22,357 bases of DNA. Source: a virus. The notes below the pieces were generated by a model. It did not search any database and was not told the origin of the DNA. It saw nothing but the letters and a program-made list of their open reading frames with translations. The translations under genes and the position numbers were made by a program. Below are positions 1-5,838 of this stretch, piece after piece. Positions within the stretch are counted from its first letter, which is position 1; the number at the start of each line of letters is the position of its first letter. The stretch lies in the IMG/VR virus record IMGVR_UViG_3300022894_000039, positions 1-22,357 of that record. The stretch is one strand, 5' to 3'.

Positions 1-73
1 CGACCGGAATGTGCTGGCCTTCAACAGTGCGTCCGATCTGTGCTCGTTCAATCAGGTTGCTGAGGTTGGTCAT
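1..73 (-). CDS. 5' end of an unidentified leftward gene (partial)
   Basis: Only the first 24 codons are inside the window; the protein begins MTNLSNLIERAQIGRTVEGQ. The ATG at 73-71 has a GGAG ribosome binding site seven bases upstream. The gene lies downstream of two promoter-like sequences that are covered by repeated operators, so it is the first target of that regulatory region. Too little is present to assign a family. A regulator or another early protein is possible, but that is a guess from position only. Confidence 0.6.
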   Translation of the reverse strand, partial: MTNLSNLIERAQIGRTVEGQHIPV

Positions 74-99
74 TTGCTTGCTCCGTTGTTGATAGACAC

Positions 100-137
100 A
101 ACATACGCTAATCCTGCGTATACGCAAGTCCTTCATA
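100..137 (-). promoter_or_regulatory. Leftward promoter P1 with tandem operators
   Basis: On the minus strand a -35 like TTGCGT (127-122) and a -10 like TATGTT (105-100) are 16 bases apart, about 30 bases from the start codon of the left-end gene. Two adjacent 17-base operators cover the promoter: TACGCTAATCCTGCGTA at 104-120, a perfect 5-bp inverted repeat with a 7-base spacer, and a degenerate copy TACGCAAGTCCTTCATA at 121-137. Bound protein would cover both promoter elements. The binding protein is unknown. Confidence 0.6.
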
Positions 138-183
138 ATCACGAAATGTTACAACCGGCTCCCGTCGCCAAGGCCAATCTCGC

Positions 184-222
184 ATATTACCACACAATTT
201 TTTAGTACGCAAGTCCTGCGTA
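184..222 (-). promoter_or_regulatory. Leftward promoter P2 with a third operator copy
   Basis: On the minus strand TTGCGT (212-207) and TAATAT (189-184) are exactly 17 bases apart, close to a sigma-70 consensus. The -35 is embedded in TACGCAAGTCCTGCGTA (206-222), the third copy of the TACGC-N7-GCGTA operator seen further left. The two promoters are thus arranged in tandem and should share one repressor. No gene lies between 74 and 256 on either strand that I can support; the stretch is regulatory. Confidence 0.6.
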
Positions 223-256
223 TAAAATAATTGGGGGTTCCTCAGTGTTCAGTCAA

Positions 257-835
257 CTAACCGATCCCCCACATTTTTGCTAACTTTCGCGCGCACTCTC
301 GCAATATCTTCTCAGCCCCATCCCGTGCCGATGTCCTCGAGGTAAACACCCCGATCGACCAGCCTGCAACCTCCAGCGAAGTCTCCGCGCAGATCACGTT
401 CTCCACCACGATATGCGGCTTCCACCCAAGATGTTCCCGTGCAGACCGCCATTGTGCATTGTGATGAGCCTGACTTTCGGCCATTGGCATGCCCTGCCGG
501 CGCGATGGATCAGACGCGAACACGCTGTTGAGGTCGATGCTCGAGATGGTGGTTTCCTGCCCCGCACGATGCCAGTGGTGGCGATACTTCTGCAGGGCGG
601 TGTATTCCCGCTGAAGTAAATCAAGTTCACCAGCGCCCTTCCCTGCCTTTGTGAGACGGGCATAAAGACGATCCAATGGGGTATCATGGAATTGATATAC
701 CCGGGTGCCCTGCTTGTCGTCTCCGACATGGAAATGATTATCGGATTTGGAAAGCCGCTCACGAGTTGGAGCGCCCCAGTATTCAGGCTTCACAGTCTTT
801 CGGATGTTGCGTTTGGTCACTACTGCCCCGTGCAT
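257..835 (-). CDS. DUF6456-like phage protein, possible DNA-binding regulator
   Basis: This 192-residue protein is the last member of the left replication operon. The start at 835 is chosen because the previous stop (839-837) sits one base before it and a GGGGGC-rich ribosome site precedes it; a longer frame to 958 would overlap the upstream gene. The C-terminal 110 residues resemble the alphaproteobacterial DUF6456 pattern: a DxPLDRL segment, a helix with QREYTALQKYRHHWHRAG, an AR/WRSAR helix, a VICAETSLEVAGW segment, and a final SARDGAEKILRECARKLAKM helix. Proteins of this type are often small DNA-binding regulators. The family match comes from memory of the pattern, not from a search, so the role is uncertain. 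Confidence 0.6.
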   Translation of the reverse strand: MHGAVVTKRNIRKTVKPEYWGAPTRERLSKSDNHFHVGDDKQGTRVYQFHDTPLDRLYARLTKAGKGAGELDLLQREYTALQKYRHHWHRAGQETTISSIDLNSVFASDPSRRQGMPMAESQAHHNAQWRSAREHLGWKPHIVVENVICAETSLEVAGWSIGVFTSRTSARDGAEKILRECARKLAKMWGIG

Positions 836-836
836 T

Positions 837-1313
837 TCATTGCCCCCTTTGCTTATGCGGCTCGCTCCAGGCTTCATGAGATACCCAAAGCCCGCGCCGC
901 CCGTCCGATGAATCCCCGTACTTCCACCACATCGGAGCTGCGGTTTCCGTCCATTCAACTAACTTTGCGTAGCGAGCATGTCCCTCCGGAACAAATACCT
1001 GAGCCAAACATCCTTGCTGCCTTTCCCGCAAAAGCGGAGCCGGCAAGCGCTCCTTGAACGCCGGCCGCTGCTTCCGCATCTTTTCCAGGAACGCCCTGTG
1101 ATCGTCACAGGCCTCGACCATTTCGCTAATCGTCGGGGGGAATTTAGATCGCCGCTGGATACCCGTCCGCGGGTCGCAGACGTAGGTTATAACCTCGTCC
1201 GGGTACTGCTCCAGGATCGCCCCGAGCTGGGTTTTGAAGCCGTCCGGATCGGCGAATTGATCAATTCGATAGGCGGAGAATACCGCTAGCTGGCAGCGCA
1301 AAATCAGCGCCAT
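837..1313 (-). CDS. Probable phage replication accessory protein (helicase-loader-like position)
   Basis: The frame gives 158 residues from the ATG at 1313, overlapping the upstream replication gene by 53 bases. An alternative ATG at 1391 has a better ribosome site (GGTGA) but would overlap by about 130 bases, so the start is uncertain. The N-terminal half contains the pattern QYPDEVITYVCDPRTGIQRR followed by KFPPTISEMVEACD, which I recognise as recurrent in rhizobial phage proteins encoded directly after a replication initiator. That position corresponds to lambda P, the helicase loader, but I see no AAA+ Walker motif. The function is inferred from position only. Confidence 0.6.
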   Translation of the reverse strand: MALILRCQLAVFSAYRIDQFADPDGFKTQLGAILEQYPDEVITYVCDPRTGIQRRSKFPPTISEMVEACDDHRAFLEKMRKQRPAFKERLPAPLLRERQQGCLAQVFVPEGHARYAKLVEWTETAAPMWWKYGDSSDGRRGLWVSHEAWSEPHKQRGQ

Positions 1314-2148
1314 CCGACTGTTCGAGGGCCGCGAGGTCTCTGCGGAGGGACGCTGTGAGGCTTCCGCCTGGTCTAGCCTGAGATGTTCCATGGTTCACCG
1401 TGAGGGTTTCAGCTTGACGGACTTGAACAACCGGGAGCGGGGCCGCCTGCCGCGCTACTTCCTCGGCAACCGCGTTCTCGAAAAATTGGACGCTATTGGC
1501 CGGCGGACCACGTTTTCGGTGCGCGGCGGAACGGACGGCAGCCACGATGATCTCTCGACTCCACCCACTGGACAGCCATGCCTGCACGCGCATCGGAGCG
1601 CCGCACCATCCGGGCGGCACAAACGTCAGATCGTGGCCGGCAATGACCAGAAGCTCATCGGCGAGATTTTGGGCCTCAGGGCTCACCAAAGGTCTCGCGC
1701 GCTCAGCAGCTTCAGCAATAACTTCCTTGTCTTCCTTGTCTTCTACTTTGCGTCGCTCCTGCGTCGCTCCTGCGTCAACATCGGAGTTGCGCATTGCGTC
1801 GCCTGGCAGGCTTACGCGCTGATATTCGTCATATTTACAGATGGTTATTACGGTCACTCCTGCGTCGGTCTTTGCGTCAACCATCTCTGAGGAAATCAGC
1901 GCACTCAGAAAACGCCGTACTCTTGGCTCACTCCATTGCCACTTCGATGCGATAAATCTGAGGGAGCCGGCATATTGCCCGCGGTCGAGCTCGATGCTTC
2001 TGCCGATGATCCGTCGCCTGTGAGGTTTCCATGCAGCTTCAGAAAGCAGCCATAGCCAAGCTTCGCGCCTGGAGAACGGTTGATTCTCCGAAAGCACGTC
2101 ATGATCCCAGATGCCGCGATCGACGGCAAAAACTCCCCGCTCGCTCAA
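1261..2148 (-). CDS. Winged-helix phage replication protein
   Basis: This is a 295-residue protein beginning MSERGVFAVDRGIWDH. The start is a TTG at 2148-2146 that overlaps the stop of the preceding gene as TTGA. Residues 1-110 form a compact region (SRREAWLWLLSEAAWKP, then GQYAGSLRFIASKWQWSEPRVRRFLSALISSEM, then VTVITICKYDEYQ) that fits the N-terminal winged helix of phage replication initiators of the O/DnaD type. The ITICKYDEYQ strand is a common signature there. The middle is charged linker. The C-terminal part contains a WLSSGWSREIIVAAVRSAAHRK segment reminiscent of DnaD-like C-terminal helices. In phages such proteins bind the origin and recruit the helicase loader. Its operon neighbours (DnaA domain IV protein, putative loader) agree with a replication role. 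Confidence 0.7.
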   Translation of the reverse strand: MSERGVFAVDRGIWDHDVLSENQPFSRREAWLWLLSEAAWKPHRRRIIGRSIELDRGQYAGSLRFIASKWQWSEPRVRRFLSALISSEMVDAKTDAGVTVITICKYDEYQRVSLPGDAMRNSDVDAGATQERRKVEDKEDKEVIAEAAERARPLVSPEAQNLADELLVIAGHDLTFVPPGWCGAPMRVQAWLSSGWSREIIVAAVRSAAHRKRGPPANSVQFFENAVAEEVARQAAPLPVVQVRQAETLTVNHGTSQARPGGSLTASLRRDLAALEQSDGADFALPASGILRLSN

Positions 2149-2351
2149 GCTATCTCCTGCGCTCCTGGATGTTCGGGAACGCGGTTGATACTATTTTCAC
2201 GAAGGGAAAATGAAGCGCCGTCAATGATGATGTTGGCGAGATGGGCGCGCGATATCTCGATCTGAAACACTGCCGTTCCATCCTCTGGCATGAAGTTGAG
2301 GAGGAATCTGTTCGGCGCAGGGCTCGTCAAATAGGCTAGTTTGGCGATCAT
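2145..2351 (-). CDS. Small hypothetical protein (68 aa)
   Basis: The ATG at 2351-2349 overlaps the stop of the GcrA-like gene as ATGA, and its own stop overlaps the TTG start of the replication gene, so it is translationally coupled on both sides. The protein begins MIAKLAYLTSPAPNRFLLNF and contains an ISRAHLANIIIDGASFSL segment. The pattern of alternating strands and one helix suggests a small globular protein; no family is recognised. A longer frame from 2504 would lie within the upstream gene and is rejected. Confidence 0.7.
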   Translation of the reverse strand: MIAKLAYLTSPAPNRFLLNFMPEDGTAVFQIEISRAHLANIIIDGASFSLRENSINRVPEHPGAQEIA

Positions 2352-3145
2352 GCGGACACCCGCAGCTTCCCAGCAATGCGAAGTCGATATATTTGACCGA
2401 TAATTGCATTCTTGGTGCAGTCCCCAAAAATATCCGCGATCTGCTGCGCTGAAGATCCATTGAACCAAAGCGCTATCAATCGAGAAATCCGATCCTCTGA
2501 CCACTCCAATTGCGGAAACGGGCCACTTGGCTGTGGTTTAATCTTTGGCGGCTTCGGCGTCGGTGCGACGAGCGGTGCACTACGCGGTCTATTTTTCTTC
2601 AGCAACTGGGGGCAGTTATGTTGCACCCAAAGATAGGCAATGGTCTTGCCTTCCTCTTCTCCCGCCAACCTCATGGCAGCGTTGAGGGAAAGGCCGGATT
2701 CGACTAGCTCCGTGAGACGCGATACGCGCTGGGAAGGATCGCGCCAGCGGCCCCAATTACTTTTCACCCCATGTTTTTTGCAAATCCAGGTGGCGACAGG
2801 CGTAGTAAATCCAACCTTAGAGGCGGCTGTCGCCAACGAATCTCCGGCCCGCACAAGCGCCAATAGCCGTTCTTCATCGGCGGTCCGCTTGGCTCTGACT
2901 TGCTCTTTGTCCTGTTCAAATAATTCAGCAGCAAAACGGCGCCGTTGCATCCTGTGCTCTATGAGGTTTCCTTTGCGGAGAATTTGATATACACGCTCTC
3001 GCGTAACGCTATACATATCGGCAATCTCCTGAGAGCTTTTGCCTTCCTCGTATAATTTGCACCAAATTGCATTGCGCTGCTCCATATTTTGGGGCGCGCA
3101 CGCCGAAAAATCGACCGTCTTATAAAGCACAAGGGTATCGCTCAT
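2348..3145 (-). CDS. Multi-HTH regulator with GcrA-like C-terminal domain
   Basis: The protein has 265 residues. Residues 215-262 (EWSEDRISRLIALWFNGSSA, then QQIADIF, CTKNAIIGQIYRLRI) match the N-terminal DNA-binding module of GcrA, the alphaproteobacterial cell-cycle regulator that works with sigma-70 at GANTC-methylated promoters. Upstream are three more helix-turn-helix-like stretches: about 24-60, with a sigma region 4-like SVTRERVYQILRK; 92-128; and 140-175. A proline/lysine-rich linker (185-210) separates them from the GcrA-like part. GcrA proper carries this module at the N-terminus and is shorter, so this is a rearranged, larger relative. It is coupled by ATGA to genes on both sides in the replication operon. 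A transcription role is likely; whether it reads methylated GANTC or contacts sigma factor is inference. Confidence 0.75.
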   Translation of the reverse strand: MSDTLVLYKTVDFSACAPQNMEQRNAIWCKLYEEGKSSQEIADMYSVTRERVYQILRKGNLIEHRMQRRRFAAELFEQDKEQVRAKRTADEERLLALVRAGDSLATAASKVGFTTPVATWICKKHGVKSNWGRWRDPSQRVSRLTELVESGLSLNAAMRLAGEEEGKTIAYLWVQHNCPQLLKKNRPRSAPLVAPTPKPPKIKPQPSGPFPQLEWSEDRISRLIALWFNGSSAQQIADIFGDCTKNAIIGQIYRLRIAGKLRVSA

Positions 3146-3315
3146 GCCGCCCTGCTTTCGCGCTTTTCAGCCGCGGTTTGCTTTGCAATGACAAGCGCAA
3201 CCCGAAGCGCTTTTAGTTCGAGCCTGACTCGATCCCATGTATTTGGGCTAGCCGATCGAAGCGCGCGTTCTTTGCACGAGATCTGGATTTTCAGCTTACG
3301 GATGTTGAAACTCAC
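3142..3315 (-). CDS. Small basic helical protein (57 aa)
   Basis: A GTG at 3315-3313 overlaps the stop of the DnaA-domain gene as GTGA, and the TGA at 3144-3142 overlaps the ATG of the GcrA-like gene. The protein begins MSFNIRKLKIQISCKERALR and is rich in lysine and arginine with a predicted long helix, RVRLELKALRVALVIAKQTA. Four-base overlaps on both sides strongly support that it is translated although it is short. No family is recognised; a small nucleic-acid-binding or regulatory protein is possible. Confidence 0.65.
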   Translation of the reverse strand: MSFNIRKLKIQISCKERALRSASPNTWDRVRLELKALRVALVIAKQTAAEKRESRAA

Positions 3316-3827
3316 AGCATCGCCTCCACATGGGCCACGTCGTATGCAATGAGCCAGTCTGTCTTGATGAGGCGGCCGATCTTCTGCACCGCATGCAGGA
3401 CCGTCGTGTGGTCCTTGCCTCCAAGGCGCCGGCCGATCTCGGGAAGTGAGCGGGCGGTGTGGACCTTGGCGAGATACATCGCGATTTGCCGAGGGATAAC
3501 TACGTCAAGCGTTCTGCGCTCGCTTATGAATTCCGCTTTCGTCAATCCGAAATGGGTTGAGGTGGCCGCCTGAATGCAGGCTATCGTCGGACGGTACGGG
3601 CTGGTTTCATCAACGATGTGGAACCAATTTTCCTTCTGCCGTTCCGCCCAGCGCTTTTCCAAGATGTCGATCTGCTCCTGTTCGACGGCGTTAATCTCTG
3701 CGGCCTTCACTGCCTTGTTTCCAATGGCCGCGGCTTTGATCCGCCGCTGTCTTGCAAGGTGAGCCTTGTGCAGCTCGAATATGATCGATGTCTCTTGTAC
3801 CGGCTCGCATGAATCGACGTGATGCAC
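3312..3827 (-). CDS. DnaA domain IV (DnaA-box-binding) protein
   Basis: This is a 171-residue protein with a GTG start at 3827 and a GGGGAG ribosome site. Residues 1-75 are helical and charged. Residues 80-155 match the C-terminal domain of DnaA: RRTLDVVIPRQIAMYLAKVH followed by the DnaA signature SLPEIGRRLGGKDHTTVLHA. The AAA+ ATPase domain III of real DnaA is absent, so it can bind DnaA boxes but cannot oligomerise with ATP or melt an origin. Stand-alone domain IV proteins occur in rhizobial phages. Possible roles are competition with host DnaA, marking of the phage origin, or transcription control. It is the upstream partner of the GcrA-like gene in the same coupled operon. Confidence 0.85.
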   Translation of the reverse strand: MHHVDSCEPVQETSIIFELHKAHLARQRRIKAAAIGNKAVKAAEINAVEQEQIDILEKRWAERQKENWFHIVDETSPYRPTIACIQAATSTHFGLTKAEFISERRTLDVVIPRQIAMYLAKVHTARSLPEIGRRLGGKDHTTVLHAVQKIGRLIKTDWLIAYDVAHVEAML

Positions 3828-3842
3828 TGTTACTCTCCCCGT

Positions 3843-4217
3843 TTACCTGTTAGCCGTGTCCACCAAAGCCTTAGCCGCGCGAACAGAAGCGCGATCAGGC
3901 CCGGCGATTTGTTCTGTCCTTGAGATTTCATGTTCCAGCTTTCGCATTTGCCGCGCGCATTCTTCGCGATAAGCCGCCCTGATGCCCTCGTAGACCGAGA
4001 TGCTGATTGTCTTAAGCCGCTCCCGGCGATATCTGAGCGACCATAGAAAACCGTAGTCTACTCCGTATTCGCGCTCGATCTGGCGCATTGCATTTTCAGT
4101 ATCTCCAGGTCCGCGCGCCTTCATGCGCGTCAGGTCTTTCGACCACTGCTGAGCGGCGTCGATGTAAGCGGCGTCGGACATTGGCAGAACCTTTTTCACC
4201 TTTGCAAATCCTTCCAT
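3843..4217 (-). CDS. Hypothetical helical phage protein (124 aa)
   Basis: The frame begins MEGFAKVKKVLPMSDAAYID at 4217; an internal ATG at 4181 (MSDAAYIDAAQQW) is an equally good start, preceded by an AAGGTGAAAAAGG stretch. The protein is mostly alpha-helical and charged, with GDTENAMRQIEREYGVDYGF and LWSLRYRRERLKTISISVYE segments, and a C-terminal amphipathic helix. The middle resembles small rhizobial phage proteins that pair an aromatic-rich helix with RYRR, but I cannot name a family. It precedes the DnaA-domain gene by 15 bases and is probably in the same transcript. Confidence 0.65.
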   Translation of the reverse strand: MEGFAKVKKVLPMSDAAYIDAAQQWSKDLTRMKARGPGDTENAMRQIEREYGVDYGFLWSLRYRRERLKTISISVYEGIRAAYREECARQMRKLEHEISRTEQIAGPDRASVRAAKALVDTANR

Positions 4218-4261
4218 GATTGATTGCTTTCATGAAAGGCAGCTACGCAAACGATAATTAC

Positions 4262-4311
4262 GGAATTCTGATCCGACACCCTCGACTTGCAGGCCGAGTG
4301 TCAGGAATTCC
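4262..4311. repeat. Interrupted inverted repeat between two leftward genes
   Basis: GGAATTC (4262-4268) pairs with GAATTCC near 4305-4311, and inside it GACAC pairs with GTGTC and TCG with CGA, leaving a loop around CTTGCAGG. It begins at the stop codon of the 61-residue membrane protein gene and lies before the next leftward gene. There is no run of T after it on the minus strand, so it is not a classical terminator. A processing or mRNA-stability hairpin is possible. Confidence 0.4.
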
Positions 4312-4486
4312 AGGCGATATAGAAAAGAACGGCACTACCGACGAAAAGGGGGCTGGAGCACAGCGCGACAAAGGCGAGCGCGCTAAGTTCACGATCATCG
4401 GGATCGCGCGGCGTATCAGCGCGTAGAGAGCGGGGCCGTGGCTCATCCCCCGGCGCGGCCCCGCTCGTCACTCCGAAATTCCTCAT
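4301..4486 (-). CDS. Small membrane protein (61 aa)
   Basis: The ATG at 4486 overlaps the stop of the preceding gene as ATGA. The N-terminal half is polar (MRNFGVTSGAAPGDEPRPRS, then RDPDDRE), and the C-terminal 28 residues form one hydrophobic span, LSALAFVALCSSPLFVGSAV followed by LFYIAWNS. A single C-terminal anchor with the N-terminus in the cytoplasm is the simplest topology. Such small membrane proteins are frequent among rhizobial phage early genes; the function is unknown. It could be a holin-like or exclusion protein, but its location in a replication operon does not favour lysis. Confidence 0.55.
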   Translation of the reverse strand: MRNFGVTSGAAPGDEPRPRSLRADTPRDPDDRELSALAFVALCSSPLFVGSAVLFYIAWNS

Positions 4487-4749
4487 GCGTCAATCTCCTG
4501 CTTGGAGGGATTGAGCATGGCGGTGAAAATGGAAATGTCTGTTTTGCGTTCTACGATGGGACGGAAGCGACGCGCGTACCATCCACCGTCACGCGGACGA
4601 GGGCCAAGTTCGGCAGGCCAAAGTGTTTGGCTGCGAGAGATTGGCGCAGTATCGACGACCGCAACGGTGTAAATCTCGTTCTCAGAAAGCTTCCCCCCGG
4701 TGTTGGAGGCATCAACGCAAACCACCTTCTGCCCAACCCGAAACGTCAT
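4483..4749 (-). CDS. Small SH3-like phage protein (88 aa)
   Basis: The start at 4749 has a strong GGGGAAG ribosome site; the longer frame to 4845 runs into the promoter region and is rejected. The protein begins MTFRVGQKVVCVDASNTGGK and continues LSENEIYTVAVVD, a pattern (VGxKVVCVD, then NxIYTV) that is common in small rhizobial phage proteins with a beta-barrel, SH3-like fold. It ends with RRFRPIVERKTDISIFTAML. It is the first gene of the leftward replication operon, transcribed from the divergent region to its right. The function is unknown. Confidence 0.7.
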   Translation of the reverse strand: MTFRVGQKVVCVDASNTGGKLSENEIYTVAVVDTAPISRSQTLWPAELGPRPRDGGWYARRFRPIVERKTDISIFTAMLNPSKQEIDA

Positions 4750-4840
4750 GATCGCTTCCCCAATGTCTGCAACACAGCGTGCAGTGCCTCGCTTATTCCG
4801 CTCGCGCAAAAATTTAATCTTGCTCCACGCGGCGGAAAGC

Positions 4841-4909
4841 CGCACCGGTAGTTGTACGGTGCGCTGCGGTGACGATTTCGATTGTGTCTGCTCAATGACA
4901 GTGAGCAGA
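4841..4909. promoter_or_regulatory. Divergent intergenic region with two inverted repeats
   Basis: The stretch 4750-4940 lies between a leftward and a rightward gene. It contains two perfect inverted repeats: CGCACCG (4841-4847) with CGGTGCG (4857-4863), spacer 9; and TCTGCTCA (4887-4894) with TGAGCAGA (4902-4909), spacer 7. Neither is followed by a T run in the direction of a nearby gene, so operators are more likely than terminators. The second lies 31 bases before the rightward start codon. The sequences are unlike the other operator families in the window. I see no confident -10/-35 pair. Confidence 0.45.
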
Positions 4910-4940
4910 ATGTTTCCCTTGCGTGCGGCAGGGGAAAGTC

Positions 4941-5183
4941 ATGCCAATGGAAATGATCGACGCCTCTCATATCGAGGACAGGTTCGCCACGACTACGAGA
5001 CTGGAGGATGCTGGCGGCGGATGTATCAGGATTTACAACTGCATCGAGAAAGGCGGGATTCTGATCCCGGTCGGAAACGCGGTTGTGTTTCCTATTTCCT
5101 GTATTCTGCAATTGGCAGAGAGCGCTCAAATATTCGCGCGTATGATCGCCAACGTGCATATCGAAGGCCAGCGCGTTCATTGA
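4941..5183 (+). CDS. Hypothetical protein (80 aa) beside the regulatory switch
   Basis: The ATG at 4941 follows an AGGGGAAAG ribosome site; the upstream GTG at 4923 overlaps that site and is rejected. The protein begins MPMEMIDASHIEDRFATTTR and has a central strand-rich part, GCIRIYNCIEKGGILIPVGN, then a hydrophobic VVFPISCILQLAESAQIF helix. It has no recognised domain. It is the only rightward gene between the left operon and the repressor module, and its last seven bases overlap the end of the convergent HTH gene. A small beta-barrel is possible from the GGILIPVGNAVVFP pattern. Confidence 0.6.
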   Translation: MPMEMIDASHIEDRFATTTRLEDAGGGCIRIYNCIEKGGILIPVGNAVVFPISCILQLAESAQIFARMIANVHIEGQRVH

Positions 5184-5419
5184 GCTGGCTCCCCGAACAA
5201 TTTTTCATGTTCCTCGATCAGATCAGGACGCAATTCCTTGGCGGGGATGCCTGTCTTTTCGGTTATGCGCGGTAGGAGGGCCGTATCAATCTTGCGCTTG
5301 AAATTCTCCCAACGATGAATCGTTGGCCGGCCAACGCCGAGCTTGCGGGCCAGGTCCGCCTCCGTTAGGGGCGGCTCCTGAGACGTTCGATAGGCAGTGA
5401 GCGGATGGACGTTTTCCAT
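5177..5419 (-). CDS. Cro/YdaS-like helix-turn-helix regulator
   Basis: An 80-residue protein beginning MENVHPLTAYRTSQEPPLTE. Residues 18-62 form a helix-turn-helix of the Cro/YdaS type: TEADLARKLGVGRPTIHRWE, then a basic FKRKIDTALLPRITEKTGIPAKELRPDL. The length fits a Cro-like protein with no cleavage or dimerisation domain. The ATG at 5419 was chosen because the longer TTG start at 5470 would begin inside an operator. The gene diverges from a second HTH gene at 5515, with two matching operators between them. A -35 TTGACG (5454-5449) lies 30 bases before the start codon with a weak -10, leaving almost no leader. It probably controls its own promoter and the early operon. Confidence 0.8.
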   Translation of the reverse strand: MENVHPLTAYRTSQEPPLTEADLARKLGVGRPTIHRWENFKRKIDTALLPRITEKTGIPAKELRPDLIEEHEKLFGEPAQ

Positions 5420-5427
5420 TCCGCGTT

Positions 5428-5507
5428 GTTGCCAGATTGGAAACGTCTCGTCAAGGGATTTTGTTGCCAACTTGGAAAACGACGCTCCAAATCCTAGGAG
5501 CTATAGT
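5428..5507. promoter_or_regulatory. Divergent operator-promoter region of the HTH pair
   Basis: Two 17-base imperfect palindromes are present: GTTGCCAGATTGGAAAC (5428-5444) and GTTGCCAACTTGGAAAA (5463-5479). They share the pattern GTTKCCA-N3-TGGMAAC with two more copies at 6258-6308. Leftward, TTGACG (5454-5449) is followed by the first operator. Rightward, TATAGT (5502-5507) is seven bases before the ATG at 5515, but there is no good -35; the second operator sits directly upstream. That layout resembles an activated maintenance promoter such as lambda PRM. Operator repetition is seen; the regulatory roles are inferred. Confidence 0.65.
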
Positions 5508-5514
5508 TTCCGGC

Positions 5515-5838
5515 ATGGCAACAGAGATTCGAAAAGGCGCCCGGGTCCATTACTACATCAAGGAATGGATCGATTATTTGGGCCTGAATGACGATACGGT
5601 GGCACAGCGGATGGGGCTGTCGGGCCGGAGCGCCGTTTGGAAGCTGTACTCCCAACAGCACCGCCTTACCCCAGCCAAGGTCGCCCAGATCGCGGATGCG
5701 CTTGACCGAGACCCGAGGGAACTTTTGTTCCCTCCCCAAGTCCCAAGCCTCGACGCCATCGCAGACGGGGCCTCCGACACGGTGCGGGCCTTAATGGTAG
5801 GAGATATTATGCGCCGCATGAAGCGGGGCAATTCATGA
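5515..5838 (+). CDS. XRE-family helix-turn-helix repressor (CI-like role)
   Basis: A 107-residue protein beginning MATEIRKGARVHYYIKEWID. Residues 13-66 form a helix-turn-helix of the XRE type: IKEWIDYLGLNDDTVAQRMG, then a recognition-helix region SGRSAVWKLYSQQHRLTPAK and VAQIADALDRDPRELL. It carries a C-terminal helical tail (ASDTVRALMVGDIMRRMKRG) and no peptidase domain, as in many small rhizobial phage repressors. The ATG at 5515 has no nearby ribosome site, only GGAG 15 bases away, and a -10-like TATAGT ends eight bases upstream, so a leaderless mRNA is plausible. It is coupled by ATGA to the exported-protein gene at 5835. CI-like function is inferred from the divergent layout. Confidence 0.75.
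   Translation: MATEIRKGARVHYYIKEWIDYLGLNDDTVAQRMGLSGRSAVWKLYSQQHRLTPAKVAQIADALDRDPRELLFPPQVPSLDAIADGASDTVRALMVGDIMRRMKRGNS

Noticed and set aside
4746-5180. Leftward open frame of 144 codons across the divergent region
   Set aside because: It would cover both inverted repeats and the rightward gene with a good ribosome site; its sequence has no recognisable fold.
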